Origin: Bacteroidota bacterium
Lineage (GTDB): Bacteria; Bacteroidota; Ignavibacteria; Ignavibacteriales; Ignavibacteriaceae
NCBI GenBank assembly: GCA_021824145.1
Contig: JAKALM010000011.1
Location: forward strand, 1 to 64,000
Direction: 5' to 3'
DNA: 64,000 nt
Translations under genes and position numbers: made by a program
Shown: positions 54,826 to 64,000 of the stretch, piece after piece
Layout of the letters: the number at the start of each line of letters is the position of its first letter
Numbering within the stretch: position 1 is the first letter of the stretch
Notes under the pieces: model-generated
Databases searched by the model: none
What the model saw: the letters and a program-made list of their open reading frames with translations, nothing else
What the model was told of the DNA's origin: nothing

Positions 54826-56391
54826 ATGCCTAATGATGTAAAAAAATCTATATTAATTATTGATGATGATGTAACGATTCGAAAATTGTTGAGTCACCAC
54901 CTTAAAAATAATAATTATGTTGTCCACGAATCTGAAGGCCCTTCAAAAGCATTTGAGTTGTTAAAAGAAAAACAAGTTGATTTGGTGCTCTGCGACGTAA
55001 CGATGGATGAGATGGATGGTTTTACTTTTTGTAAAAAGGTTAGAGAGAATGAGAATTATCGTGTACTTCCGTTTGTATTTGTTACAGCAAAAAATAGTAT
55101 GGAAGATAAATCAAAAGCACTTGAAGCTGGCGGCGATGATATTATAACGAAGCCATTCGATGTAAATGAACTTTTACTAAAAGTTCAAACTTTAATAAGA
55201 AGAACAGAGATTTATAAAGTTTACGGTACCAAAAAAAATTTAGAGCAATCATTTTCTGAAGCTGTTCCCAAAATTCTACTTGTTGACGATGATATTACTT
55301 TATCCAAATTATTTCAATATAACCTAACTAAAGCCGGATTTGAATGCCAAGTTGCTAATAGTGCCGAACAAGGATTAAAATTAGCAAAATCTTCTTTACC
55401 CGATATTATAATTTCTGATATTATGATGCCGTATATTGATGGATTTCAATTCAGGAAAATGCTTTTAACAGATAATGATTTGAAATCAGTTCCTTTTATA
55501 TTTCTAACTTCAAAGGGCGAAGAAAATGATATCTTAGATGGTTATGATCTTGGAATTACAGATTATGTGTTAAAAACTGCTGGGCCACGAGTTGTTGTAG
55601 CAAAAGTTAGTGCAATTATAAAAAGTTTAGGAAAAGAAAGACAAAAAATAGTTTCTGAACTTCATAGTGCTGCTGATTCACTGCGCGCAAAAGTTGTTCC
55701 CGATAATAACCCTAAGTTTGAAGGTTTTGAAATTAGACACTGGCACGTCCCTTTTCATGGAATTCCTGGCGGGGATTTTATTGATTATTTTACGATGGAT
55801 GAAAAAAATATTTCAGTTATTCTTGGTGATGTTATGGGCAAGAAATGGGGTGCATGGTATTTTGCTTTTGCTTATGCTGGTTATGTAAGAAGTGCAATGA
55901 GAGTAGCATTACAAACTGCAGCAGAGTTTTCTCCACATGAAATTTTGCAGCAAGTAAATAAATCTGTTTATCAAGATGCAAAAGTTTCAGAAGTATTTGC
56001 TACTCTTTCTGTTGTTACTCTTAATAATGATACAAAAATTGCAAAGTATACCGGCGCTGGAGATTTGCCAATAATTTATAAAAATAATTCTGATGGTTCG
56101 GTTCAAAAAATTAAATCTAATGGATTATTACTCGGTTTTGCGGAACATGGAAATTATGAAGATATTTCAATCAAATTAAATTTTGGCGATTTTTTAATTT
56201 GCGTAACCGATGGAATAATTGAATCACGTAATTCTGCTGGCGAGCAATTTGGTTCATATAGACTAATGGAAATTCTTAAAAATATTAATTCAGAAGATGA
56301 TCCTATGGATATTTTAAAAAGAGAATTTGAAACTTTTACAGATAATAAATTTGAAGATGATATTAGTCTAATTGTAATTAAAGCAAAATAA
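54826..56391 (+). CDS. double-receiver PP2C (RsbU/SpoIIE-type) phosphatase
   Basis: A 521-residue protein: receiver 1 (about 8-125, acceptor in VLCDVTMDEMDG, Lys in IITKPFD), receiver 2 (about 148-265, acceptor in IISDIMMPYIDG, Lys in YVLKTAG, lacking the usual Pro after Lys), and a PP2C domain (about 300-520) with GIPGGDFIDYF, ILGDVMGK, YTGAGDLP and CVTDGIIESRN. It should dephosphorylate a STAS antagonist, and the STAS gene lies 102 bases upstream. Phosphorylation of one or both receivers, possibly by the nearby kinase, would set its activity. Confidence 0.92.
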   Translation: MPNDVKKSILIIDDDVTIRKLLSHHLKNNNYVVHESEGPSKAFELLKEKQVDLVLCDVTMDEMDGFTFCKKVRENENYRVLPFVFVTAKNSMEDKSKALEAGGDDIITKPFDVNELLLKVQTLIRRTEIYKVYGTKKNLEQSFSEAVPKILLVDDDITLSKLFQYNLTKAGFECQVANSAEQGLKLAKSSLPDIIISDIMMPYIDGFQFRKMLLTDNDLKSVPFIFLTSKGEENDILDGYDLGITDYVLKTAGPRVVVAKVSAIIKSLGKERQKIVSELHSAADSLRAKVVPDNNPKFEGFEIRHWHVPFHGIPGGDFIDYFTMDEKNISVILGDVMGKKWGAWYFAFAYAGYVRSAMRVALQTAAEFSPHEILQQVNKSVYQDAKVSEVFATLSVVTLNNDTKIAKYTGAGDLPIIYKNNSDGSVQKIKSNGLLLGFAEHGNYEDISIKLNFGDFLICVTDGIIESRNSAGEQFGSYRLMEILKNINSEDDPMDILKREFETFTDNKFEDDISLIVIKAK

Positions 56392-56522
56392 AAAATTTTA
56401 ATTATCAGATCCGAGTCAAAAATTTTTTTTATAATAATTTTCCCAAACAAAGCTATTTTTTCCTATTAATATTAAAACAAATATAATTTTTGTGCTTAAT
56501 TTTAATAAGTAAAGGGCATGTA

Positions 56523-56798
56523 ATGAGTTTTAATTTTGACTCAGAGACGTACAACGAAGACAGCAAGGAAAAAAGTCAATCATTTGTGTCGAATTACTTT
56601 ATACAACCTTTTATATCAGGAATCCTTGGATTCATCTCTTTTTTTATAGTATTAATCTCATCAAAATATTTGGGATATTTAGTAGGTTCAACTAAAACTT
56701 TTCAAATAGATTTTAAAGATGCTTTGCTTTCTTTGCTTGGATTTGTATTGGTTTTCTTAATTAGATTTTTAGAAAACTTTAACGAAAAATCCTTGTAA
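56523..56798 (+). CDS. small two-helix membrane protein, unknown
   Basis: A 91-residue protein with an acidic N-terminus (about 1-25) and two hydrophobic helices (about 29-56 and 66-81). I choose ATG at 56523 because AAGGG sits 7-8 bases upstream; an upstream GTG at 56490 lacks one. It follows the PP2C gene by 131 bases on the same strand and converges with prfA (13 bases). The family is not recognised; a link with the signalling block is possible only from position. Confidence 0.6.
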   Translation: MSFNFDSETYNEDSKEKSQSFVSNYFIQPFISGILGFISFFIVLISSKYLGYLVGSTKTFQIDFKDALLSLLGFVLVFLIRFLENFNEKSL

Positions 56799-56811
56799 AA
56801 TATTTTCTATA

Positions 56812-57891
56812 TTATATCTCAGCGCTTGCTTGAAGCTTTTCTGTTCTATCAGCAATTTTAAGCTGTTCAATTAGTTCAGTAATGTCACCTTCCATAATGT
56901 TTGAGAGATTATATAAAGTTAATCCGATTCGGTGATCTGTAACTCTGTTTTGGGGGTAATTATAAGTCCTAATTTTATCACTTCTGTCACCGCTTCTTAC
57001 CATTGTTTTACGCTGTGCAGAAATTTCCGCATTTTGTTCTTTAAGCTTTGCATCATAAAGTCTTGCCCGAAGAACTTTCATAGCTTTTTGCCTATTTTTA
57101 AGTTGTGAGCGTTCATCCTGGCATTGAACTACTATACCTGAAGGTAAATGAGTTATACGGACAGCAGTTTCGACTTTATTTACATTTTGTCCGCCGGCTC
57201 CACCGGACCTAAAAATATCAATTCTTAAATCATTAGGATTTATATCAATTTGGACATCTTCAGCTTCTGGTAAAACCGCAACTGATGCAGCTGATGTATG
57301 AACTCTTCCATTAGCTTCAGTTTCGGGAACTCGCTGTACACGGTGAACTCCGCTTTCAAATTTTAATTCGCCAAAAACGTTATCACCGCCAATTGAAAAA
57401 ACTGCTTCTTTAATTCCGCCACGGCCAGTGTCGTTAATATCTATAAGTTCTATTCGCCATCCCTTTCTTTCAGAATATCTTGTGTACATTCTAAAAAGAT
57501 CACCAGCAAATAATGCAGCTTCTTCTCCGCCAGTACCAGCTCTGATTTCCATGATTACATCTTTATTGTCATTTGGATCTTTTGGAAGAAGCAGATATTT
57601 AATTTTTTCTTCAAGTAAAATTTTCTTTGATTCAAGATCAGATAATTCAGATTCAGCTAAATTTGAAAGCTCTTTATCTATGCCAGAATTTATTATTTCT
57701 TTATTGCCATCAATATTTTTTAGCACATCAGAATATTCTTCGTAAGCCTGAATAATTGCTTCCAACTCGCTTCGTTCTCGGCTAAGACTAACAATTTTAT
57801 CTCGATCATTTAAAAATGCCGGATCGGAAAGCTGCTGATTTATTCGCTCAAATTTTTCTTTTATTTTCTTTAATCGTTCTAATAAATCCAT
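56812..57891 (-). CDS. prfA: peptide chain release factor 1
   Basis: RF1 ends translation at UAA and UAG. The 359-residue protein has the codon-reading tripeptide P-E-T in [15 protein letters not shown] (the PxT class of RF1, not the SPF class of RF2) and the peptidyl-hydrolysis GGQ motif in [18 protein letters not shown]. Its presence shows that UAG is a functional stop in this organism, which bears on the amber-split gene at 35959. It stands alone on the minus strand. Confidence 0.97.
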   Translation of the reverse strand: MDLLERLKKIKEKFERINQQLSDPAFLNDRDKIVSLSRERSELEAIIQAYEEYSDVLKNIDGNKEIINSGIDKELSNLAESELSDLESKKILLEEKIKYLLLPKDPNDNKDVIMEIRAGTGGEEAALFAGDLFRMYTRYSERKGWRIELIDINDTGRGGIKEAVFSIGGDNVFGELKFESGVHRVQRVPETEANGRVHTSAASVAVLPEAEDVQIDINPNDLRIDIFRSGGAGGQNVNKVETAVRITHLPSGIVVQCQDERSQLKNRQKAMKVLRARLYDAKLKEQNAEISAQRKTMVRSGDRSDKIRTYNYPQNRVTDHRIGLTLYNLSNIMEGDITELIEQLKIADRTEKLQASAEI

Positions 57892-58040
57892 AATAAATCT
57901 TCTTCTTTCGGCCGTAAATATAGCAAAGCAATTAGAGAAAATCTAAGTACTTAAATTGGGAAAATGATTTTCATATTTAAAAAATTTATTAATAATTTCT
58001 TTTAGAATTAACTATCTTTCTTTTTAGATAAAAGTAATAT

Positions 58041-59120
58041 TTGAAAATGAAAATATTTTTAACTTCAATCTTTATTTTATTTATTATAATAAATATCTCA
58101 TTTGCGCAAAACATGAATGATAAAACAAAAATAGTTAACTCAATATTAAGTGAATATAATAATGCAAATTCTCCTGGCGCAGCTTTGATGATTATTAAAA
58201 ATGGGAAAATTATTTTTGAACACTGTTATGGTTTATCAAACCTTGAAGAAAATATTCCTATTAAACCAATTACAAATTTTAGACTCGCATCTTTAACAAA
58301 AGAATTTACAGCAACCGCAATTATGATTTTAATTAAAGAAGGCAAGCTAAATTTTGATGAAAAATTGACGGATATTTTCCACAATTTCCCTTCTTATGGA
58401 AATAGTATTACAATTAAAAATTTGTTAAATCATACTTCCGGATTGATCGATTACGAAAATTTAATTCCCGATACAGCGACAATTCAAGTAAATGATAAAG
58501 ATGTTTTGGAAATGATGATGAAACAAGATTCAACTTATTTTGAACCTGGAACGAAATATCAATACAGCAATACTGCTTATGCTTTGCTTTCTCAAATCGT
58601 TGAAAAAATTTCTGGAAAATCGTTTGCTAATTTTCTAAAAGAAAATATTTTTGTACCGCTTCAAATGAACAGCACCCTAGCCTATGAAAAAGGAATTTCG
58701 GAAGTAAGTAATAGAGCTTTTGGTTATTCTAAAAAAGACAGCGGATTTATTCGTACAGACCAAAGTTTAACAAGCGCAGTTTTAGGAGATGGAGGAATTT
58801 ATACTTCAATTGAAGATATGTACAAGTGGGATCAATCGCTTTATACCGAAAAAATATTATCCCAAAAATTTATTCAAGCTTCCTTTACTCGCGGAGCTTT
58901 AAATAACGGTGAAAAGATCGATTATGGTTTTGGCTGGCATTTGAAAACTTATAAAAAGCACGAAGTTGTTTATCATACTGGAAGTACAATTGGATTTAGA
59001 AATATTATTTATAGAATCCCAAACTTAAAATTTACAATCATACTTTTAACTAATAGAGATGAAGGTGATACTGAAAAAATTGCAGAAGAAATTTGTGACG
59101 TTTACCTAAATGATAAGTGA
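58041..59120 (+). CDS. exported class C beta-lactamase-like serine hydrolase
   Basis: A 359-residue protein with a signal peptide (about 1-23, ending FAQN) and a beta-lactamase/DD-peptidase fold. The nucleophile motif is S-L-T-K in LASLTKEFT, the second motif Y-S-N in YQYSNTAYALL, and the third region HTGSTIGF supplies the H-T-G triad. The family spans AmpC-like lactamases, D-aminopeptidases and esterases. The substrate cannot be predicted, and antibiotic resistance should not be assumed. It stands alone, 74 bases before ispH. Confidence 0.9.
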   Translation: MKMKIFLTSIFILFIIINISFAQNMNDKTKIVNSILSEYNNANSPGAALMIIKNGKIIFEHCYGLSNLEENIPIKPITNFRLASLTKEFTATAIMILIKEGKLNFDEKLTDIFHNFPSYGNSITIKNLLNHTSGLIDYENLIPDTATIQVNDKDVLEMMMKQDSTYFEPGTKYQYSNTAYALLSQIVEKISGKSFANFLKENIFVPLQMNSTLAYEKGISEVSNRAFGYSKKDSGFIRTDQSLTSAVLGDGGIYTSIEDMYKWDQSLYTEKILSQKFIQASFTRGALNNGEKIDYGFGWHLKTYKKHEVVYHTGSTIGFRNIIYRIPNLKFTIILLTNRDEGDTEKIAEEICDVYLNDK

Positions 59121-59194
59121 AAAGATTTATAATTTTTCATTACAAGAATTGATTAGACTTTTTAACAACATATTTTGAATCTTAGTGAAGCTCA

Positions 59195-60424
59195 ATGAAA
59201 AAATTTGATATCCCGAACTTTTATAAAAGCTCATTTATTGCTGCGATAAAAGATTCACGAAAAATTAATGATCCAAGGAAAAAAGATTTTACTCCAACAG
59301 TTTTAGATTTTGGCCCAGTTAGATTTTTTATGGCTCGCCATTTCGGTTTTTGCTACGGTGTAGAAAATGCAATTGAAATTGCTTATAAAACAGTTGAAGA
59401 AAATCCGAGTAAGCGAATCTTTCTGTTAAGTGAAATGATTCATAATCCTGAAGTTAATAATGAATTGATGAACAGAGGAGTTCGATTTATAATGGACACT
59501 TCAGGAAAAAATTTGATTGACTGGAGAGAATTGAACTCAGACGATATAGTAATAATTCCGGCATTCGGCACCACAGTTGAAATTCAATCAAAGCTTAATG
59601 GATTAGGAATTGATCCTTATAAATACAATACAACTTGCCCGTTTGTAGAAAAAGTTTGGAATAGATCAAATCAACTTGGCGATGAAAATTTTACCGTAAT
59701 AATTCACGGCAAACATTATCACGAAGAAACACGAGCAACATTTTCGCATAGTATAAAAAATTCTAAAGCTTTAATAATAAGGAACATTGAAGAAGCAAAA
59801 TTTTTGCATGATATAATTCTTGGAAAAATTTCCGAAGAAAAATTTTATTCTTTTTTTGATGGGAAATTTTCTTATGGATTTAAAGTTCAAAATGATTTAA
59901 TCCGACTTGGAGTAGTAAATCAAACTACAATGCTTGCATCAGAAACTCAAACAATTTCAGATATTCTAAAAACAGCAATGATTGAAAAATACGGTATAGA
60001 AAATATTAAAGATCATTTTGCCGATACGCGTGATACACTTTGCTATGCAACAAATGATAACCAGGAATCAACTTATGGTTTGTTAAAAGAAAAAGCTGAT
60101 TTTGCTATTGTCGTTGGCGGTTATAACAGCAGCAACACAAGTCATATAGTTGAACTTTGTGAGGAAAAGCTTAACACTTATTTTATTTCATCGGCAGAGA
60201 AAATATTATCTAAAAATATAATCAGCCATTATGATCTAAAGTCTAAAGTTGAAGTTACAACAAGAGATTATATTCCGAATAAAAATATTGTTGATATTTT
60301 ACTTACCAGCGGCGCTTCTTGTCCAGACGGAATTGTAGAGCAAGTTATTCAAAAAATAATTTCATTTTTTGAAAATGTAAAAAGTATGGATGAAGTATTA
60401 ACGGAATTCATTTCACCAAAATAA
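59195..60424 (+). CDS. ispH: 4-hydroxy-3-methylbut-2-enyl diphosphate reductase (IspH)
   Basis: The last enzyme of the MEP isoprenoid pathway makes IPP and DMAPP with a [4Fe-4S] cluster. Its three ligand cysteines are in HFGFCYGVENAIE (Cys53), NTTCPFVEKVW (about 150) and SGASCPDGIVEQV (about 377). The central segment with HGKHYHEET and VVNQTTMLASETQ is also typical. At 409 residues it is the long cyanobacterial/plant-like form rather than the 310-residue E. coli form; the extra length includes an N-terminal extension of about 40 residues. Confidence 0.96.
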   Translation: MKKFDIPNFYKSSFIAAIKDSRKINDPRKKDFTPTVLDFGPVRFFMARHFGFCYGVENAIEIAYKTVEENPSKRIFLLSEMIHNPEVNNELMNRGVRFIMDTSGKNLIDWRELNSDDIVIIPAFGTTVEIQSKLNGLGIDPYKYNTTCPFVEKVWNRSNQLGDENFTVIIHGKHYHEETRATFSHSIKNSKALIIRNIEEAKFLHDIILGKISEEKFYSFFDGKFSYGFKVQNDLIRLGVVNQTTMLASETQTISDILKTAMIEKYGIENIKDHFADTRDTLCYATNDNQESTYGLLKEKADFAIVVGGYNSSNTSHIVELCEEKLNTYFISSAEKILSKNIISHYDLKSKVEVTTRDYIPNKNIVDILLTSGASCPDGIVEQVIQKIISFFENVKSMDEVLTEFISPK

Positions 60425-60427
60425 AAA

Positions 60428-60468
60428 TTGCCGGGAAAATTTATAATTATAAAATTTTTATCCGGCAA
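60428..60468. terminator. bidirectional hairpin between ispH and the DsbD-N-like gene
   Basis: TTGCCGG (60428-60434) pairs with CCGGCAA (60462-60468), with further A/T pairing inside (AAAATTT with AAATTTT). T-runs follow on both strands (ATTTTTTT downstream on plus, and TTTTTAT after the stem on minus). It lies in the gap between the convergent genes. Confidence 0.75.
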
Positions 60469-60479
60469 ATTAATTTTTT

Positions 60480-60965
60480 TTACTTATTAATTTTTAATTC
60501 AAATGTAAATGGTTTTGAACTTGGGAATAAGCATGTTTGGTTGTTGCATGGCTGAAACTCAACTTCACCATTTAATTTAATTGCTCTTTTATTAAAGCCC
60601 TTATCAATTTTGAATTGAATTTTTATTACTGCTTCATCTTCATAAAGAGCCATTTGAGATTGCGAGAATTGAAGTTTAGTTAAAACCGGTTCTGGATAAA
60701 TTGTTTTTATAATTTTGATTGCAGAATTATCTTTAAGAGTTACAATAGTTGGAGATAAACTTTCATCCAAAGGTTTGTTAGAATTTATATGCCAACCATT
60801 TTTTATTTGAAGAATTATATCCGCTTCAATTATTTTATCCTTTACAACTTCTTTTGGCGTTTTAACTTTTACGTCAATAACTTTATCCGGTAAAGTTTGT
60901 GCTAATGAATTATTAGTGATTGCAGCTAAAAAAAATGTATACAATAATAAAAAAATAAATCTCAT
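60480..60965 (-). CDS. exported DsbD N-terminal domain-like protein
   Basis: A 161-residue protein with a signal peptide (MRFIFLLLYTFFL..., ending SLAQ) and one immunoglobulin-like domain like the N-terminal domain of DsbD. The Cys pair in EFQPCNNQTCLFPS matches the redox cysteines of that domain. The membrane and thioredoxin parts of DsbD are absent, so it needs a separate partner. I place the start at 60965, with GGAAAG upstream; an earlier start would overlap the upstream gene. It follows the TPR-thioredoxin gene by 22 bases and is probably co-transcribed. Confidence 0.85.
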   Translation of the reverse strand: MRFIFLLLYTFFLAAITNNSLAQTLPDKVIDVKVKTPKEVVKDKIIEADIILQIKNGWHINSNKPLDESLSPTIVTLKDNSAIKIIKTIYPEPVLTKLQFSQSQMALYEDEAVIKIQFKIDKGFNKRAIKLNGEVEFQPCNNQTCLFPSSKPFTFELKINK

Positions 60966-60987
60966 TTTCTTTCCAATTAAGATAAAG

Positions 60988-62979
60988 TTATTTGTTTGGT
61001 GGAACATCTACGTAAAAAGCTTGCAAAACATCTTTTGTATCATTGTTTTGAACCCAAGCAACTACTGCTAAATTATTTCTATCGATTTTATCTGTCCGCT
61101 TATTCCATCCTGAGAAAGGCAATCCTTTTCTCCAAGAAGGATCTTTAGTCGGATCATCTAAATAAGAAGAAATATTTTTTTCAATTTCATTTACATTAAA
61201 CGAATCCGAAAAATTTTCTGCTCCGTTTTTAAATTCAACAGGTAATCCATTGCCACCTTTAATTAAGCTTCTAACAACAAACAAATGTTTTGTTACGCCA
61301 TTGCTGCCGGAATACTGTATTGATTTTTCAACCAAAGCTAAGTGAAGTGATAAATTCTTTTCTTTTTTATTTTCGCTTTTAAGTTTTAAATGCACATCAA
61401 CTTTGTTGTCCTTTTGAGATGCAGTTCCAGAAATTTTTAAAAGAGGATTTTCTTTAAAAAATTTATCGATTGAATATTTGTAGATATTAAATCTATTCTT
61501 AGCTAAATATTTTGGGCCACCGCCGGTTATTTTTTCTTTACCTTCAATAATTACTGTTGGCGTGCCAAAATTTGCGCCATAATATTTATACCTGGAAAAT
61601 GAATCCGGATTTGTCATCGGATCTGGAGCCGGAATATGAACGTGGTACTCAAGAATTGCTAAATCGTTTCTGGAATAATATTCCGATAAAATATCAAATG
61701 CCGCATCTGCGCCTGCGCATGGCGGGCACTGTGCGCCGGTAAATAATTCTGCTAATACAACGTTGCCTTTCGTGCTTCCTTTAAAATGTCCAGGGTCGAA
61801 TGATGTTAATTCATCCTGTTTTTTTTCAACTAATTTTTGAATTTCATCCTTTGAAATTCCTTCTTGCTCTGCAAATTTATCTCTTTCTTTTACAATTTTA
61901 TTTGATGGGTATGCAACTGTTCCATCTATGTATGCTTCCAGAGCTTTTTTATTATCACCGGATTTTCGATAAATCTGAGCTAATAAATTCCAGTAATCAC
62001 TGTCCCATGGATTTGCAATTTCTTCAACATTTTTTAATTCAGTTAGTGCTTCTTTATAATTACCTTCGGCGGATAACACGAGCGCATAGTTTATGGTAAA
62101 TAAAATTTTATCGTCCATAGATGAATTATCTTTTAATGAAGATAAAGCTCCAAGTGCTAATTGATTAGCTTTTTTTAGATCAACTCCGGTGTTTGCAAGA
62201 AATGCTGCTTCGATAGAATTAATTTTATTCTGATCCTCTCCTTGCGATTGATCCAAAAAAATTTTTAAAATTTCATTTACAACTTTATTTTTTAATTGTT
62301 CTCTTTCTTTTTCATTTGGTTCCTCTTTTAAAGTCCAATTATTAAAATTGGTTAATGCTTCATCAGTATTACCAAGTAAGATTGCATTTGCTGCTGTTTT
62401 AATAGCATATTCTCTTTGTCCACTTGCTTCTTCATAAATTGCAAGATTCGATAAATACTCAGGGTTATTTTCATTTCCCACTATTGCTTCTCTCTCAACG
62501 GATAAAGCTGAGTCTGATTTTCCTAATTGATAAAGTACAAAAGCTTGAGTATTTAGAAATCTCCCACGTATATTATTATTCATATTTTGAGTTGCATCTA
62601 CAGCTCTCTGCGAATAAACCGAGGCAGTATCCAAACCAACTTTTTTTTGTGCGAGCGCAAAGGCAATATTGTTGTAAATGTTAATTCTAGTTTGAGGAGG
62701 GAATAAATTTGCAGTCAAATCACCGTAAATTAAAGCGGAATCAACTTTGTTTAATTCAAGATATGCAGAAAATATTTCATAATATGCGTATGGTTTATAT
62801 TGGCTTGAAGGGAAGTCAACTACAAATTTTTTAAATGATTCTATTTTTAAATTATTATCTTTTAAAGCATCGTATTTGTCAAAGGCTTCAACATCCTGAG
62901 CTTTTACTAGAATCGGAAATATAGTTATTAAGAAAAATAGAATTAGTATTGGAAATTTTTTCCCGAGTTTAAAATTCAT
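60988..62979 (-). CDS. exported TPR protein with thioredoxin-like CPPC domain
   Basis: A 663-residue protein: a signal peptide (about 1-27, ending VKAQ), a TPR-like helical region (about 30-390, including SDYWNLLAQIYRKSGDNKKALEAY), then a thioredoxin-like domain with ELFTGAQCPPCAGADAAFD (cysteines near 417 and 420) and the cis-Pro region FGTPTVIIEG. A final beta-rich domain (about 515-660) resembles Omp28-type proteins. I use ATG at 62979 because GGAG lies 6 bases upstream. It probably handles periplasmic disulfides with the next gene; the fusion order is unusual to me. Confidence 0.8.
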   Translation of the reverse strand: MNFKLGKKFPILILFFLITIFPILVKAQDVEAFDKYDALKDNNLKIESFKKFVVDFPSSQYKPYAYYEIFSAYLELNKVDSALIYGDLTANLFPPQTRINIYNNIAFALAQKKVGLDTASVYSQRAVDATQNMNNNIRGRFLNTQAFVLYQLGKSDSALSVEREAIVGNENNPEYLSNLAIYEEASGQREYAIKTAANAILLGNTDEALTNFNNWTLKEEPNEKEREQLKNKVVNEILKIFLDQSQGEDQNKINSIEAAFLANTGVDLKKANQLALGALSSLKDNSSMDDKILFTINYALVLSAEGNYKEALTELKNVEEIANPWDSDYWNLLAQIYRKSGDNKKALEAYIDGTVAYPSNKIVKERDKFAEQEGISKDEIQKLVEKKQDELTSFDPGHFKGSTKGNVVLAELFTGAQCPPCAGADAAFDILSEYYSRNDLAILEYHVHIPAPDPMTNPDSFSRYKYYGANFGTPTVIIEGKEKITGGGPKYLAKNRFNIYKYSIDKFFKENPLLKISGTASQKDNKVDVHLKLKSENKKEKNLSLHLALVEKSIQYSGSNGVTKHLFVVRSLIKGGNGLPVEFKNGAENFSDSFNVNEIEKNISSYLDDPTKDPSWRKGLPFSGWNKRTDKIDRNNLAVVAWVQNNDTKDVLQAFYVDVPPNK

Positions 62980-63216
62980 TTTATACTCCATCTTTTAATC
63001 TCTACAAAACTAAATAAATAATTCCATAATCCCATCAATTTTTATCGTCATTTTATTTATTTATGATGAATGGTTTTTAGATAAAGAATTAATTTCTGAA
63101 TATTATTGCTTATTAAATCTTTATATAGTAGTAGTAATTTCTTAAGAATAGATTATTTGTTATTCTTTAAGGTATTAGGTAATTTTATATCTCAAATTTT
63201 CAAAAAACGGAGTATT

Positions 63217-64000
63217 ATGAGAGCCATAATACCGGTAGCCGGTTTAGGAAGTCGGTTAAAACCTCACACATATTCAACACCAAAAGTGTTATTAAATGTT
63301 GGGGGCAAGCCAATTTTAGCACATATTCTTGATAAACTTTTAGATGAAGAAATTCATAAAGCTACTTTTGTAATCGGACATCTTGGCGAAATGATTAAAG
63401 ATTATGTTTTAAATAATTATAAATCAATCCAAGCAGATTTTGTTGAACAAAAAGAAATGGAAGGATTGGGACATGCTATTTATACTGCAATCCCAACTTT
63501 TGATGATGAAGAAATTTTTATAATTCTTGGCGATACAATATTTGATGTAAATCTTAAAGATGTATTCAAGAAAAAGCAAACAGCTTTAGGTGTTAAAGAA
63601 GTTGATGATCCACGGAGGTTTGGTATTGCTGTTGTTAATGACGGTTCAATAAAAAAATTGATTGAAAAACCACAGACGCCAGTTTCTAATTTAGCTCTTG
63701 TCGGCCTTTATTATATCCGAAATTCAAAATCATTAATTAAAAGTTTAAATCAGCTAGTTGAAAATGACGTTAGAACTAAAGGCGAATTGCAATTGACTGA
63801 TGCTTTGCAAATGATGATTGAAGATGGCGAAAGTATTACAACTTTTCCTGTTGAAGGTTGGTACGATTGCGGAAAACCAGAAACTCTGCTTTCAACAAAT
63901 CAATTTTTATTAGACAATAAAAGTGTAAATAAAAATTATGAAAGTGTTGTAATAAATCCACCGGTATTTATTGCTGAAAGCGCCGAAATTGCAAACTCGA
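63217..64000 (+). CDS. sugar-1-phosphate nucleotidyltransferase, N-terminal part (cut by window end)
   Basis: A reading frame from ATG 63217 (GGAG 4 bases upstream) stays open to the window end, giving 261 residues. It starts MRAIIPVAGLGSRLKPHTY, then STPKVLLNVGGKPI, the nucleotide-binding signature of NTP_transferase enzymes. IILGDTIFD provides the metal-binding Asp, VEGWYDCGKPETLL is the RmlA/UGP-type later segment, and NPPVFIAESAEI begins a left-handed beta-helix as in GlmU-like or GDP-mannose-type enzymes. It makes a nucleotide sugar; the sugar and base are not certain. It is divergent from the TPR-thioredoxin gene. Confidence 0.9.
   Translation, partial: MRAIIPVAGLGSRLKPHTYSTPKVLLNVGGKPILAHILDKLLDEEIHKATFVIGHLGEMIKDYVLNNYKSIQADFVEQKEMEGLGHAIYTAIPTFDDEEIFIILGDTIFDVNLKDVFKKKQTALGVKEVDDPRRFGIAVVNDGSIKKLIEKPQTPVSNLALVGLYYIRNSKSLIKSLNQLVENDVRTKGELQLTDALQMMIEDGESITTFPVEGWYDCGKPETLLSTNQFLLDNKSVNKNYESVVINPPVFIAESAEIANS

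Noticed and set aside
55741-55757. TGGCACG-type sigma-54 promoter
   Set aside because: It lies inside the PP2C coding sequence in a conserved motif and lacks TTGC at the right distance.
58041-59120. Antibiotic-resistance beta-lactamase
   Set aside because: The motifs fit the wide serine hydrolase family; nothing in the sequence or context points to lactam hydrolysis.

Overview
This window is a 64 kb stretch of AT-rich bacterial chromosome. It most likely comes from the Ignavibacteria / Bacteroidota-Chlorobi branch. The pointers are a PorV-like outer-membrane protein, a type IX secretion (T9SS) sorting tail carrying the YPNPFNPSTT signature, a BatA / DUF4159 / DUF4175 gene set, and a long (about 400 residue) IspH. 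The assignment rests on recognised protein families only; no rRNA or tRNA was found to confirm it. I saw no insertion sequence, prophage or CRISPR array.

Layout. Positions 1-5.4 kb hold mixed housekeeping and envelope genes: a thioredoxin-like lipoprotein, an orphan receiver domain, a PorV-like protein, phosphoglycerate mutase and an SMP-30-like protein. From 12.3 kb down to 5.4 kb on the minus strand lies a complete SUF iron-sulfur operon, sufB-C-D-S-U-T, followed by a bacilliredoxin and a cluster-ligating Rrf2/IscR-type regulator. From 12.6 to 28.8 kb is a surface polysaccharide locus in two opposing blocks: five glycosyltransferases, a flippase, a YfhO-type membrane protein, four methyltransferase-like proteins, UDP-GlcNAc 2-epimerase and an FdtA/DegT pair for a dTDP-3-amino-6-deoxy sugar. 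From 29 to 33.3 kb is a sigma-54 activator followed by a compact set of pilin-like proteins that lack a normal prepilin leader. From 33.5 to 46 kb are aconitase, a gene broken by one in-frame amber codon, a T9SS cargo protein, a repeat-rich intergenic region, a BatA-like protein, HflX, an aromatic amino acid lyase, RmuC and an EVE protein. From 46 to 57.9 kb are DUF4159 and DUF4175, a cation diffusion transporter, a signalling block (PAS histidine kinase, sigma-54 response regulator, STAS protein, double-receiver PP2C phosphatase) and release factor 1. From 58 to 64 kb are a serine hydrolase, IspH, two envelope redox proteins and the start of a sugar nucleotidyltransferase cut by the window edge.

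The most notable items are the activator plus leaderless pilin-like module with a possible sigma-54 promoter between them, the amber-split gene at 35959-36717, a degenerate tandem repeat with an 84-base period at 38.1-38.45 kb built around a conserved CGCA-N11-TGCG core, and an aromatic lyase whose cofactor-forming triad reads Ser-Ser-Gly. None of these is proven to be a new system; the pilin-like module is the best candidate.
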